64,000 nucleotides of DNA from Cheilinus undulatus (taxonomy: Eukaryota > Chordata > Actinopteri > Labriformes > Labridae). The notes under the pieces are model-generated. The model was not told where the DNA came from, did no database searches, and worked only from the letters and a program-made list of their open reading frames with translations. This document shows, piece after piece, positions 56,001-63,593 of the stretch. Where the stretch lies: NCBI RefSeq assembly GCF_018320785.1, contig NC_054878.1:45627429-45691428 (forward strand). Direction: 5' to 3'. Made by a program: the position numbers and the translations under genes. How positions within the stretch are numbered: the first letter of the stretch is position 1; the number at the start of each line of letters is the position of its first letter.

Positions 56001-57614
56001 AACATTAGCACTGATGGGAGAGACATTACAGTTATTCCTCGTTTTTGTCTTAACACTCTAGGAATGTAGGAATCTGGTTGCTGTCAACATGTGAAAACAC
56101 TGAGATCTACATGTGACTGAATTTTGGATTTAGACTGTTAGAAAGTTTTTCACCTCTTACTTGGCTGGATTTAACGTGGGCGGAGCAAATATGTGGACTG
56201 GTGATGTCACCGGCCTGTCATAAAACAAACCTAAATACAGATTTAGTAGTACTTGACTTGTTTCCTAGGTAAGAACCAACCCTCTAGACCCATTTTGATC
56301 ATTTCTGCCACTTTTTCCCAATTTGGCCACTCTTAAAGCCACTTTCCTGCCAATTATTTCCCCTGTGTACCACTCTTTAAACCCTTTTTCACTGCTTTGC
56401 CAGGCTATTTTTGCTATTTTTTTTGCCACTTTTAACACATTTTTGATACTTTTTGCCCCTTTTTGCCTCTCTAACCCCATTCTTGCCATTATTTTACCCA
56501 TATTTACCCCTTTCCTTTCATGTTTCATCACTGTTTGTCACTCTTTTATCCATTCATTGCCACTTTTTAATCCCTTTTTTTTTATTACTTTTTATCCACC
56601 ATTTTTGCTTTTAAGCCATTTTTTTTTAAATTTGCCCATTTTTTCCTATTTTACTATTTTAACCTCTTTTCACAACTTTTTCTGCCAATTTGTGTCCCTT
56701 TGTGCCACTCTCTAACCCTTTTTCACCACTTTATCTGCAACATTTCCACCAGTCTTAACCCATTTTTTAAAAATCTATCTTTAAAATATTTACTAATAAT
56801 GGCTAAGGAGTAAATTTTTGTAAAACAAAACAAAACTGATAAAATGTTCTGAAACTATTTCAATATTAATCATTTTTGGTGGATTTAACAACTGCAGAGA
56901 TTTAAAACCAAAAGATACTCTTAAAACCACATTTTCTTTTCCTCCTTTTCTGAATTTAATGATTTTCTGGGGGCCGAATAGGAAGCCTTGGGGGGCCTGA
57001 TGTGGCCCTCGGGCCGCCAGTTGATGATCAGCGCTCTAGACTCTAACCCCTCCTCATCTGATAGATGACACTTAGAGGTCTTCCGGGCTAAGTATTTGCA
57101 GCGTACAGATCCATTTAAAATTAAGTTCTGCAGCCCCCCCACTTCCTGACCCTCAATGGACGTTCAGGATCACGTGATTGCAAACACCTTATGAAAGGCC
57201 TGCTCAGTGGCCCACCAAGATGGTGTCATAAAAACTAAAGATGTCAATCCACGGCTGTTGTATCTCTAATCTGAAGGACCAATCACCAGTCAAAAACCAG
57301 GCTGAGGCATTAGGGCGTTACCCTGGTATGGTAGAGGTCTGACCATCTTTGAAGTCAATGAAAGGGTCCATGGACACACAGCTGGGAGCTGGTCCAGGTT
57401 TATCACGGTCTGGTCCATGTTCCTGTAAACTTCAAGGCAACACAAAGTGGTTTAATGATAAATCCTGATGAAGGACTCTGAATGCTGGAGAAGAGGTCAT
57501 GGACAGCTGGAGATGTTCATCTTACCTCTGAGCTTTGCTCCGGTTGTCACGATCCCCACACAGGGGGGGTTTATGGGAAAGGGCCCCCTCCTCTTGGCCC
57601 TCACTCTGGTTCAT
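37567..57614 (-). CDS. NLRC3-like receptor (FISNA-NACHT-LRR-B30.2), whole gene, fourteen coding exons
   Basis: Spliced coding sequence of 3,882 bases (1,293 residues) with consistent phases throughout. Coding exons: 57614-57526; six modules 57429-57322, 55954-55829, 54521-54393, 53528-53397, 52667-52539 and 52316-52191; then 51340-51262, 47241-47016, 46919-45110, 42046-41873, 40390-40217, 39613-39567 and 38099-37567. Order: short leader, repeated modules of about 42 residues around PSCxSxKSDxS, a linker ending TELDYIFL, the FISNA segment, NACHT with Walker A GVAGIGKT (about 479-486) and Walker B FIFDGLDE (about 552-559), two LRR exons of 174 bases, a linker and a B30.2 domain. Fish NLR-C proteins of this plan are cytosolic innate-immune sensors or regulators. 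The frame is open throughout, so the gene looks functional. Symbol left blank because family members are many and near-identical. Confidence 0.9.
38276..39301. mobile_element. hAT-like element, TGATCATCAACTGG family, in the intron before B30.2
   Basis: Starts CACTGATCATCAACTGGAGG and ends TACTTGATGACCCCTG, flanked by TTCTGTTG (38,268-38,275) and TTCTATTG (39,302-39,309), 7 of 8 matching. The body repeats GTGGCAAAAATGG phrases. Related copy: 56,290-57,033. Confidence 0.8.
39510..39529. repeat. (TTTC)n microsatellite
   Basis: Five TTTC units in the same intron. Confidence 0.8.
39567..39613 (-). CDS. NLR linker exon before B30.2
   Basis: 47 bases, acceptor CATGCAG, donor GTGAGT. Encodes [15 protein letters not shown], the customary linker before the B30.2 domain. 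Confidence 0.88.
39717..40067. mobile_element. Short hAT-like element, CAGTGTTTCTCAACC terminus
   Basis: Begins CAGTGTTTCTCAACCATTTT and ends near CTTTGGGAATCACTA. The GGAGCCCCCCCTA and GGGAGGCCCCCCTA blocks lie near its two ends. No clear target duplication. Confidence 0.6.
40217..40390 (-). CDS. NLR leucine-rich repeat exon 2
   Basis: 174 bases, phase 2-2, encoding [20 protein letters not shown] and [20 protein letters not shown]. Donor GTATGG. A MITE ends only about 20 bases upstream of the acceptor. Confidence 0.92.
40411..40629. mobile_element. MITE with AGGGTCAGTCCCATTTCTAC termini
   Basis: Left AGGGTCAGTCCCATTTCTAC matches the reverse complement of the right end (AGGGTCAGTTCCATTTCTAC) with one mismatch; the homology continues as CCCTT. 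About 220 bp, non-coding. Confidence 0.85.
40907..41765. mobile_element. hAT-like element, CAGTGTTACTCAACC family, 3'-truncated
   Basis: Starts CAGTATTACTCAACCGGACT and carries a GGCAAAAATGGG body including a near-perfect duplicated unit at about 41,000-41,090. The right terminus is not found. Confidence 0.65.
41873..42046 (-). CDS. NLR leucine-rich repeat exon 1
   Basis: 174 bases, phase 2-2, encoding [18 protein letters not shown] and [20 protein letters not shown], a pair of NLR-type LRRs. Acceptor TCCTTAG, donor GTGAGA. Confidence 0.92.
42718..43953. mobile_element. GACTAAAACTAGACTAAAA family copy 2, nested
   Basis: Starts CAGTGTTAATTTCGTCGGCT and contains the same core as 6985-7390 (CTGTAGAAAGCAGGGACCCC, CATGATTTGGTACCAGATTT). 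Its right terminus is lost. It is itself split by 42,793-43,559. Confidence 0.7.
42793..43559. mobile_element. Innermost insertion with TACACTGGGTC/GACCCTGTGTGC ends
   Basis: Left TCTTTATACACTGGGTCTG and right GGACCCTGTGTGCAATGGCC are imperfect inverted repeats; CGGATG and TTCGGATGAAAC lie inside each. It contains a direct duplication of about 125 bp sharing CTGTTATATTTCCATG and TGATATCCACATAATA (about 43,120-43,375). Confidence 0.6.
44291..45109. other. Intron sequence, no recognised element
   Basis: Contains GGTAGAAG-type and GTGGTGG-rich phrases (44,500-44,850) but no LRR exon or splice pair. No additional LRR was found between NACHT and 42,046. Confidence 0.45.
45110..46919 (-). CDS. NLR large exon (FISNA and NACHT)
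   Basis: 1,810 bases with one open frame. The FISNA part contains [20 protein letters not shown]. The NACHT ATPase has Walker A GVAGIGKT, Walker [10 protein letters not shown] and the sensor-side phrase [14 protein letters not shown]. The winged-helix and helical regions follow with [17 protein letters not shown] and end at a donor GTAAGT after [11 protein letters not shown]. No frameshift or stop. Confidence 0.95.
47016..47241 (-). CDS. NLR exon encoding the pre-FISNA helical segment
   Basis: 226 bases, acceptor TATTCCAG, donor GTAAGA. Begins [20 protein letters not shown] and contains [20 protein letters not shown], typical of fish NLR-C between the repeats and FISNA. Confidence 0.9.
47631..49429 (-). 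mobile_element. Tc1-like transposon, internally deleted and interrupted
   Basis: Left terminus CACTATATTGCCAAAAGTAT and right terminus ATACTTTTGGAATTATAGTG, flanked by TA on each side as expected for Tc1. The minus-strand frame at 49,023-49,349 encodes the transposase N-terminus ([37 protein letters not shown]), a paired-like helix-turn-helix. The catalytic region is deleted near 48,870, and a GGGGTGTCAAAC-family element is inserted at 47,695-48,743. Confidence 0.88.
47695..48743 (-). mobile_element. GGGGTGTCAAAC family, copy 2, nested in Tc1
   Basis: Ends at the right with CCGGATTTGGCGCCCGGGCC then GGGTTTGACACCTGT, the complement of the 3053 start. The body repeats AAGTCAAAATATGAG. The left edge is approximate (within about 15 bases); the terminal block seen in other copies is lost. 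The Tc1 text resumes at CCATAGGGTTTAATATGATG. Confidence 0.75.
49650..50126 (-). mobile_element. TTAAAGGGGACATATTAT family, copy 2
   Basis: Left TTAAAGGGGGCAAATTATGC and right (reverse complement) TTAAAGGGGAAATATTTTAC. The interior matches 14,570-15,096 in reverse, including ACAGACACAGAAACAG. Confidence 0.72.
50269..51175 (+). mobile_element. LINE reverse-transcriptase fragment split by a hAT insertion
   Basis: 50,269-50,489 translates to [20 protein letters not shown] and IRPLNVKGK, the finger region of a non-LTR reverse transcriptase. After the hAT-like element is removed the frame resumes at 51,051 with [17 protein letters not shown]. One stop (after VKGK) and lack of flanking blocks show a dead fragment. 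Confidence 0.75.
50498..51042. mobile_element. hAT-like MITE with exact 8-bp target duplication
   Basis: Termini TAGGGCTGTCAAAATTG and CAATTGTTTGACAGCACTA-type (the right end reads TTTGACAGCACTA), with TTAATCTGATTA subterminal repeats. Flanked on both sides by CTAGATAT (50,490-50,497 and 51,043-51,050). 545 bp, non-coding. Confidence 0.9.
51262..51340 (-). CDS. NLR linker exon before FISNA
   Basis: 79 bases, acceptor TTCACAG, donor GTGAGT, phase 2 in and 0 out. It ends [12 protein letters not shown], matching the usual residues just before the [12 protein letters not shown] segment. Confidence 0.82.
52191..52316 (-). CDS. NLR N-terminal module 6
   Basis: 126 bases, phase 2-2. Reads [20 protein letters not shown], then [13 protein letters not shown]. 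The donor GTTAGA is weak but is the one that keeps the phase; GTGTCC earlier in the exon would break it. Confidence 0.7.
52539..52667 (-). CDS. NLR N-terminal module 5
   Basis: 129 bases, phase 2-2, donor GTAAGG. Reads [18 protein letters not shown], then a divergent core ([20 protein letters not shown]) in which KSD is lost. Confidence 0.78.
52925..53055 (-). pseudogene. Decayed NLR N-terminal module between modules 4 and 5
   Basis: Matches module 4 as [20 protein letters not shown], then reaches a stop. The Ser-Cys core is deleted, the acceptor side is shifted one base out of phase, and no good donor follows. It is probably skipped and intronic. Confidence 0.75.
53397..53528 (-). CDS. NLR N-terminal module 4
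   Basis: 132 bases, phase 2-2, acceptor TTGTTTAG, donor GTAAGA. Reads [20 protein letters not shown], then [18 protein letters not shown]. Confidence 0.85.
54238..54352 (-). mobile_element. LINE 3' tail fragment
   Basis: TTGAGCCTATCCCAGCTGTC and GGATACACCCTGGACTGGTC are phrases of a very common fish retroelement 3' end. Only the tail is present. Confidence 0.5.
54393..54521 (-). CDS. NLR N-terminal module 3
   Basis: 129 bases, phase 2-2, donor GTAAAA. Reads [20 protein letters not shown], then [19 protein letters not shown]. Confidence 0.85.
54638..55707 (-). mobile_element. GGGGTGTCAAAC family, copy 3 (both ends present)
   Basis: Starts GGGGTGTCAAACCCAATCAC and GGGCCGGATTCTGAGTTTGG, and ends GGCCGGATTTGGCACCTGGG then TTGAGTTTGACATCCC. 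The body of AAAGTCAAAATATGAGAT units includes a 70-base direct duplication (GAGATAAGAGTCAAAGTTAG at about 55,150 and 55,265). Confidence 0.8.
55829..55954 (-). CDS. NLR N-terminal module 2
   Basis: 126 bases, phase 2-2, acceptor TTTTGAAG, donor GTAAGG. Reads [20 protein letters not shown], then [19 protein letters not shown]. Confidence 0.85.
56290..57033. mobile_element. TGATCATCAACTGG family copy in NLR intron 2
   Basis: The right end CCGCCAGTTGATGATCAGCG matches the 38,276 terminus. Flanks CTCTAGAC (56,282-56,289) and CTCTAGAC (57,034-57,041) are an exact 8-bp duplication. The body has TTTTTGCCACTTTT arrays. The left terminus is degraded. Confidence 0.7.
57322..57429 (-). CDS. NLR N-terminal module 1
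   Basis: 108 bases, acceptor CTTGAAG, phase 2 in and out. It reads [20 protein letters not shown], then [12 protein letters not shown]. Relative to other modules it lacks the KSDQS segment after SM. Confidence 0.82.
57526..57614 (-). CDS. NLR coding exon 1 (leader)
   Basis: The ATG is the complement of 57,612-57,614 inside an exon whose acceptor (GTGTGAAG) puts the exon edge at 57,628. It encodes [17 protein letters not shown] to RSKAQ, the usual start of fish NLRC3-like proteins, with donor GTAAGA, phase 2. An upstream 5' UTR exon is implied but not located. Confidence 0.85.
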
Positions 57615-58097
57615 GGTACGGCCCAGATCTTCACACACAAAAAACATGCTTATTTCCTTTTTTCATCGTGCATAATAGTTTCTCAGAACTCTTCATCCAA
57701 ATGTAGTGTTGCTTTTGATATTAAAGTTTAACATTCTGCTAAAAGTATTAAGAATCTTTAATTGTAGGCTGACACATATAAAATCTAATGTAAAAGGCCT
57801 ACTTTTAATTCTTTATTTTTCCATTCAAACAGTTGATTGTCATAAATGTGGACACTACACTCTTATAAAATGCTTTGATATGCTCTGACATTAAGTGCAG
57901 CGACCACACAGGTGGTGTAATGTATGGAGTCATTATTGTTGCAAAACTCAAAGTGCATGTTAATGTTTAGATTTTTCTAGGCTCAGATTACTCTTCAAAC
58001 TGAACTAAACCCTGCATTTGTGATCTAAACTTCCTCACAGGGTTTAGATGTTCTGTTTGTGCTCAGGATGAAACTGTGGAGGTCCTCTGGGCACGTC

Positions 58098-58484
58098 CTA
58101 CAGGGAGAAACCTGTGAGTTTTTGGAGAGTTTCTGCTTGAATTTCTTTGCAGGATGTCAGAATATCCTCCCAGAGCTGCTGTTTTGATGTGAACTGCCTC
58201 CCACCCTCATAGATCTTTAGCTTGAGGATGCTCCAGAGGTTCTCAACAGGGTTGAGGTCAGGGGAGGATGGGGGCCACACCATGAGTTTCTCTCCTTTTA
58301 TGCCCATAGCAGCCAATGACACAGAGGGATTCTTTGCAGCATGAGATGGTGCATTGTCATGCATGAAGATCGTTTTGCTACAGAAGGCACTGTTCTTATT
58401 TTTGTACCATGAAAGAAAGTGGTCAGTCAGAAACTCTGCATACTTTGTTGAGGTCATTTTCACACCTTCTGGTCTGGGAGCACC
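58098..58484 (-). mobile_element. Tc1-like transposase C-terminal fragment
   Basis: The open frame at 58,098-58,463 encodes the second half of a DD34E transposase: FMHDNAPSHAAKNPSV with a catalytic Asp, 34 residues on the catalytic Glu in DLNPVENLWSILK, and the C-terminus ETLQKLTG. The N-terminal half is absent because a LINE tail abuts at 58,485. Confidence 0.85.
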
Positions 58485-58590
58485 TTAAATCCCTCAGGAA
58501 GAACTGGAAAGTGTTGCAGGGGAGAGGGACGTGCTCATAACCTGCTGCCACCGTGAGCCGACCCTAGATAAGCAGAAAAAGATGGATGGA
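58485..58590 (+). mobile_element. LINE 3' tail
   Basis: ACCTGCTGCCACCGTGAGCC, then GATAAGCAGAAAAAGATGGA, the degenerate GGATAAGCGGAAGAAGATGGA-type 3' end of a fish non-LTR element. Confidence 0.7.
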
Positions 58591-60250
58591 TTTTCTGCAT
58601 TTTCTTAAACAAATCTACATCTGGAACCCCACATTTGGCTTTTTATGTTCTTATTTTTGACAAAATAGTTCCAGTTATAAACGTTACACCATATCCCTAC
58701 CCATCTTTGTTATGCAACTTGAAAAAAAACCCCAATACATCCAAAAGTTTCTGACCCTTTTAGATTGCAGAAGTTGAAATGACTGATCTTCAGCTGAGTG
58801 TTTTCTGATTTTAGAATGATGGGGACATGTTAAGAGCAATTAGATATTTTTAAAAAATGGCTCTTTTTTCTCAATTAGTGGGTCAGGACCTAAAGTGGGT
58901 AAAAAAAAAGCCATTTTCACTGGATCACAGATGTGTGCCTGGAAAAATATGTAGCAAAAATCCTGTATTGTGCTTTTATTTTGAATGAAATGTCTCAGTC
59001 TCTTTGTTTCATCACAAATTCTCATCCATTTCAAGTCCAAGCTGCCCCATTTTTTAGTAATCAGAATCAGAATGAGCTGTATTGGCCGAGTAGATTTATC
59101 CAACACTGAATATGACTCTAGTTAGCGTTGCTCTCAGTGTAAAGGGATTAAACATCAAATAGAACAAATGAACAAAACTGAAAAAGTATGGCAAATTAAG
59201 ATTTAAATATGTGTAAGCTCTTGTAGGTATTTCTCCCTGTTTATACGAGTCTGTGCATTAATAGATGTGCAAGATGTGCAAAGGGTGCACAGGAAGTAGA
59301 TCAGTTAGCGTAAAACTGCATTTAAAGTGGGCATTTTACCACGGAGAGCCTTCTTACTGCGTTTGAGTTACAGTGAATAGATTATTATTGCAGCATTTGA
59401 GTTTGACAAATAGATTTAATTTAAAGCAGCAAATAAAAAGCAAAATTTCTGTGGTTAATTGTGATTGATTTAGGGTGCCTGTATGTCCTGATTTACCTGG
59501 GACAGTCCAGTTTTCAAGCTTCCTGTCCTTTAACCAGACAAAAATCAATAAATCACAAATACGCACTAATTTTGAACAACCTCTGCCCCGATTTTAGCCA
59601 ATGGAAACATGGAAATACCAAAACATTGCAACATGCATCGTTACTGCACCTCTGTATTCAAGACAGCTGCTATTTAACCAACAGAAAACAGAATTAAAAT
59701 ACTAATGTCAAAGCTCACTCCTGATTTGTCCATACATATGTCAATCAATCTCAACGTACCAAGTGATAAAATTTTAAACCATCACTTTCTTCACACATAA
59801 ACAAGCTCCTTGTCTCCAAGGCTTTGCTGCCTCCGGGGAACTTCCTCCACAAAAATGTTTGAAGAGGGAATCTAAGTCAGTGTTTGTGTTGTAAAACCAG
59901 TTCTGAGCTTTCACTGCGACTACTGAGATAACAATCAGAGCTGCTGCTTCTCAGAAACGCCACCCACTGAAATATTTGTAATGTTCAACAACAGCATGTG
60001 AACTTTCGCATATTTAGCTTATGTGCAAGGACATACAGAGGCCCGTAGAAGACATGCACCCAAACAAACGAAATTTTGCTAAAGCACAGATTAAACAGAA
60101 AGATGTTCTCACCTTACCACATACAGTGTGGTGTGGAGAATCACAGCTAGTGCAGACGCCAGAATGGTAAACTTTAATAACTGCTCCACAGGATTAACTA
60201 GGGGGTCAGTGTATTTTCTGGCAGATCCATTTCCTGGTTGAAGCCAGACT
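58591..60250. other. No recognised gene
   Basis: Non-coding sequence upstream of the NLR gene. An ACAATCAGAGCTGCTGCTTC stretch near 59,930 and other unique-looking parts have no exon support. Confidence 0.35.
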
Positions 60251-60253
60251 CAA

Positions 60254-60600
60254 AAAATGGGAGAAACTCTCATTATTCTGTTTTTTTTTTTCATTTTTGA
60301 CCGAAGATGGAAAAAATGGAAAAAGGAGCCATTATTCCATTTTTTTTCATTTTTAACCAAAAATGGAAGAAAAGGAAATGGATAAATGGCTTGTTTTTCC
60401 TTTTTTGACCAAAATATATATAAAAATAAAATAAAATAATTAAATGAAAAAAAAAGGAAAAAAAAGGAAAAACAAACCGTTTTTTCCATTTTTTCCATTT
60501 TTGACCAAAAATGGAAATTTTGGTCACAAAAACGGAAAAACAAACATTTTAAAAAGGGGTCCAATTGTTGTTTTTTTCAATTCCATTATTTTGTTTTCTT
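60254..60600. repeat. Low-complexity TTTTTCCATTTTTGACCAAAA tract
   Basis: Alternating TTTTTCCATTTTT and AAAAATGGAAAAA phrases that can pair with one another. Similar phrases recur at 61,640-61,735, so both may be arms of one element. Phe- and Lys-rich frames here are artefacts. Confidence 0.7.
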
Positions 60601-60835
60601 CATTTAATGGAATTATGGAGTAAAAGGAAATCATGTGACCACTGGGAAAGGTGAGCATTTCAAAGTAAAAGTCACCATGTCAAAACGAGCCATCCATTGA
60701 ATTTTACAGTATAATAATAGGCAAAGATGCTCTTTATACAATGTATGATAAATAATGTAAATTGTTAATGTACTGGCAATTTAATGGATTGTAATGTTAT
60801 TACCTTTTGTAAAATCTTTTATTCTTATTTCATAT

Positions 60836-60854
60836 ATATATGTATGTATGTATG

Positions 60855-60885
<31 letters not shown>

Positions 60886-60896
60886 CTGTGTGTGTA
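60836..60896. repeat. (TATG)n microsatellite
   Basis: TATG tetranucleotides with TATA interruptions. Open frames encode Tyr-Val-Cys-Met runs only. Confidence 0.9.
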
Positions 60897-60910
60897 GATA
60901 TGTTTATATA

Positions 60911-61448
60911 CAGAGCTTAACAAATGTATTAGACCACCTGTCATATTTGTCTCAGAGACCATCCAACATCATGAAGTGCTTTAATGCGGACTCTTTCATT
61001 TTCAGTGAGCTCTCCACGTTTTACCATCTTGAACAGGAATGAGGAATTTCAAACTGAATTCACCCAAATTTCAGCCGGCTCACTGGGCTTCTCTGAGAAG
61101 TCAGAAATGAATCAAGCATAACATTCAACCACTAAAACTCATTTCTCTCTTCAGAAATGACAGTAAATAACTATAATTTTACATATTCATCAAAAAATGA
61201 TAATGTGTTTTACTATTTTTTTTTTTTTCAGTTTTTTTGTAAATCAGTAAATTTGAAAATTCGTGGATAACAATAATAATTACATTTTAGCATTAAAAAT
61301 ATCATTTTGTTAAAGAGCTTCTACATATTGGTGTATTAACCATTGCAGAAACATGAAAAATGATTTTGGTAATTACCAATACTGTTAATTTAGGGCAGCT
61401 GTGGCATAAACCTTACTTTGGGTGGGGGTCTAATAAATTTGTTAAGCA

Positions 61449-61451
<3 letters not shown>
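60911..61451. mobile_element. Tc1-type MITE inserted in TA repeat
   Basis: Left ACAGAGCTTAACAAATGTAT and TAGACCACC; right (reverse complement) ACAGTGCTTAACAAATTTAT and TAGACCCCCACCC. Both ends abut TA-rich DNA, fitting TA target use. No transposase remains. Confidence 0.78.
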
Positions 61452-61513
<62 letters not shown>

Positions 61514-61570
61514 AATAAATATATATATGTATGTATATACACACACACATACATACATACATACATACAA
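61452..61570. repeat. (TA)n and (CATA)n microsatellites
   Basis: About thirty TA units (61,452-61,511), then ATATGTATGTATATACACAC and CATACATA units to about 61,570. Confidence 0.92.
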
Positions 61571-61796
61571 AATTCCATTAAATGACGAAAACAAAATAAT
61601 GGATTTGAGTCAAACAAAAATTGGACCCTGTTTTTTAAAATGCAGTTATTCATTTTTCAGTTTTTGTGACCAAAATGGAAAAACGAGTCGTTTTTCCGTT
61701 TTTTCCCATTTGTGGTCAAAAATGAAAAATTGAAAAACAGCTCATTTGGGTGTAAGGTGCATAAAGTTAGCGGTGAAGGAATACATTATACCAGGA

Positions 61797-62640
61797 GGGT
61801 CAAACTTAATCACAGCAGGGGCTAAATCCTAAACTTGGGTCTAACCTGAGAGTCAAACAAGGTCAACATTTAACCATAAACTGTCCACCTCATTTTCACC
61901 AGAAAAGAATTATGGAATATAAAGTTAGCACAGATGATAAATCATTTTGAGATTAAAAAAATCAAAATGATAAAGTCTAAAGGCTCAAAATCTGAGATTA
62001 AAAGTCAGATTTATTAGTTCAAAAGGTGAAAACATGAAATTTAAAGGCAGAATATTAGATAAAAGTCAAAGTTAGAAGTTAAAAAGGTCAAACAGGAGAT
62101 TAAAATTGAAATCATGAGTTTTAAAGGTCAAACCACAAGATAAAATTCAAAGTTGAAAAGGTCAATCTTAAATCTCAAAGGTCAGTATATGGGGTTAATT
62201 TAAAGTTTAGTGTTTAAGAAACAACATGATAAAATTCAAAAGCATGAGCTTAAAAATGTCAAATTGAAATACTGAATGTTAAAAGTCAAAATATGAGATA
62301 AAAATCAAAGTTTAAAAGGCCAAAATATAACATAAAAATCTGAGATTAAAAGTTCAAAATATGACATAAAAATCAAAGTTGGATCATGAGCATCAAGCAA
62401 TAAAATATAACTCAAAATTTAAAATAGTAAATTTTAAGGGTCAAAATGTGATAAACAGTCAAAACTATGAATTGAAAAAGTCAAAACATAAATTAAAAGT
62501 CAAAACCATCCCTTTTACTCATAATTGCCAAATTAAAAATTGAAAATATGAAATTAAAAATTTCTTTTCCACATTTCTAACTTTGTATTTCATATTTTCT
62601 GTTCTTATCCTTTCTAATTTCTAGATGTGTTTTCACAGGT
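61797..62640 (-). mobile_element. GGGGTGTCAAAC family, copy 4 (one end)
   Basis: Starts AGGGTCAAACTTAATCACAG and CTTGGGTCTAACCTGAGAG, followed by a GTCAAAATATGAGATAAAAA body. The opposite GGCCCGG-type end is missing. Confidence 0.7.
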
Positions 62641-62927
62641 AAACTCACAGGCTGACTCTGATTTAAAGGCTCTTCTAGGCTTAAATCCCTCTATGCCTTG
62701 CATTCTTGTGACATCTGACACCTGCAGTAATACGTTTACATCACACTGAAATCACTGAGGACAAATGCTCTGAATAATTCTTTAAATGTTTTCAATCATA
62801 AGCAGCAAATAAATATTTCTACCAGGCCATTCATCATCAGGACAGAGGTGTCTGAAGAACAAAGTGATAAAAAAGATGACTTAAAATCAAAGCTTCCTCT
62901 GGCAGGACCCTCAGGTGCTGTACTCAC

Positions 62928-63149
62928 CTCATGTAGACCCACAGACTCCCCACCGCTCCGAGCTCTGAGGACAAACGTGTGGAGAAATGCAGACCCGGTG
63001 TTTGTGTTTTCATGTGGTTTCAAAACAAACCGTTGCAAACTGTCAACCTCTGCACCTGAGTCCAAAAACACATCAGTAAACCAGTCTAACCAGTGCTGCA
63101 AACCCTGATGGTTCAGTTCACCCCAGATCAAAGGGCGTAGTTCAGCCAT
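62928..63149 (-). CDS. Orphan candidate exon, function unknown
   Basis: Minus-strand frame from an ATG at 63,147-63,149, 74 codons ending at a strong donor (GAG then GTGAGTAC), phase 0. It begins MAELRPLIWGELNHQGLQHW, and composition is protein-like (mixed hydrophobic and charged, WLDWFTDVFLDSG). I do not recognise the family and cannot find the next exon; below it are transposons and then NLR exon 1, which starts with its own ATG. It may be a relic or transposon-derived exon. Confidence 0.35.
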
Positions 63150-63593
63150 CCGTCCACTAGGTGGTGCAATTTAAAACAGACAGAATACACCAGTGAGATG
63201 TCAACTAATCCAAGTTTGTTCACCAAGCACATTAAAAAAAGTGACCCAGATGAAAATAAAACTCACTAAATCTCAAAACAACAGGACATAAGAAGTTAAA
63301 TAATAAGTGTTACATGAGTGCTTCCTGTTTTATTTTGGTGTTTCCTTTAGTGACTGCTGATGTCACCTTGTCTGCACCTGTGGTTAATGACCCAGAGTCT
63401 ATTTAGGCAGGATCTGCTAACCAGCTCACTCTCTCTCTCCACCTTGCAGCAGCAGCACCTCCTTTGTGTGCGCTCAGGTTTCGTTTAGTTAAACCTTGGT
63501 TAAAACTTCAATAAAAGTGATTATTATTTAACCCATTGAGTGTGTGGTTTCCATTGTTATGTTCGGCATTTGAGCCAGCCGTAACAGAGGGGC
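63150..63593. other. Breakpoint region beside the truncated B30.2 copy
   Basis: Non-coding sequence with a GAGAGAGTGAG-type run on the minus strand and a GCTGCTGCTGC run. It replaces the expected end of the B30.2 exon. Confidence 0.35.

Noticed and set aside
60250..60564. 104-codon minus-strand frame resembling a membrane protein
   Set aside because: Phe/Lys runs from a TTTTTCCATTTTT low-complexity tract.
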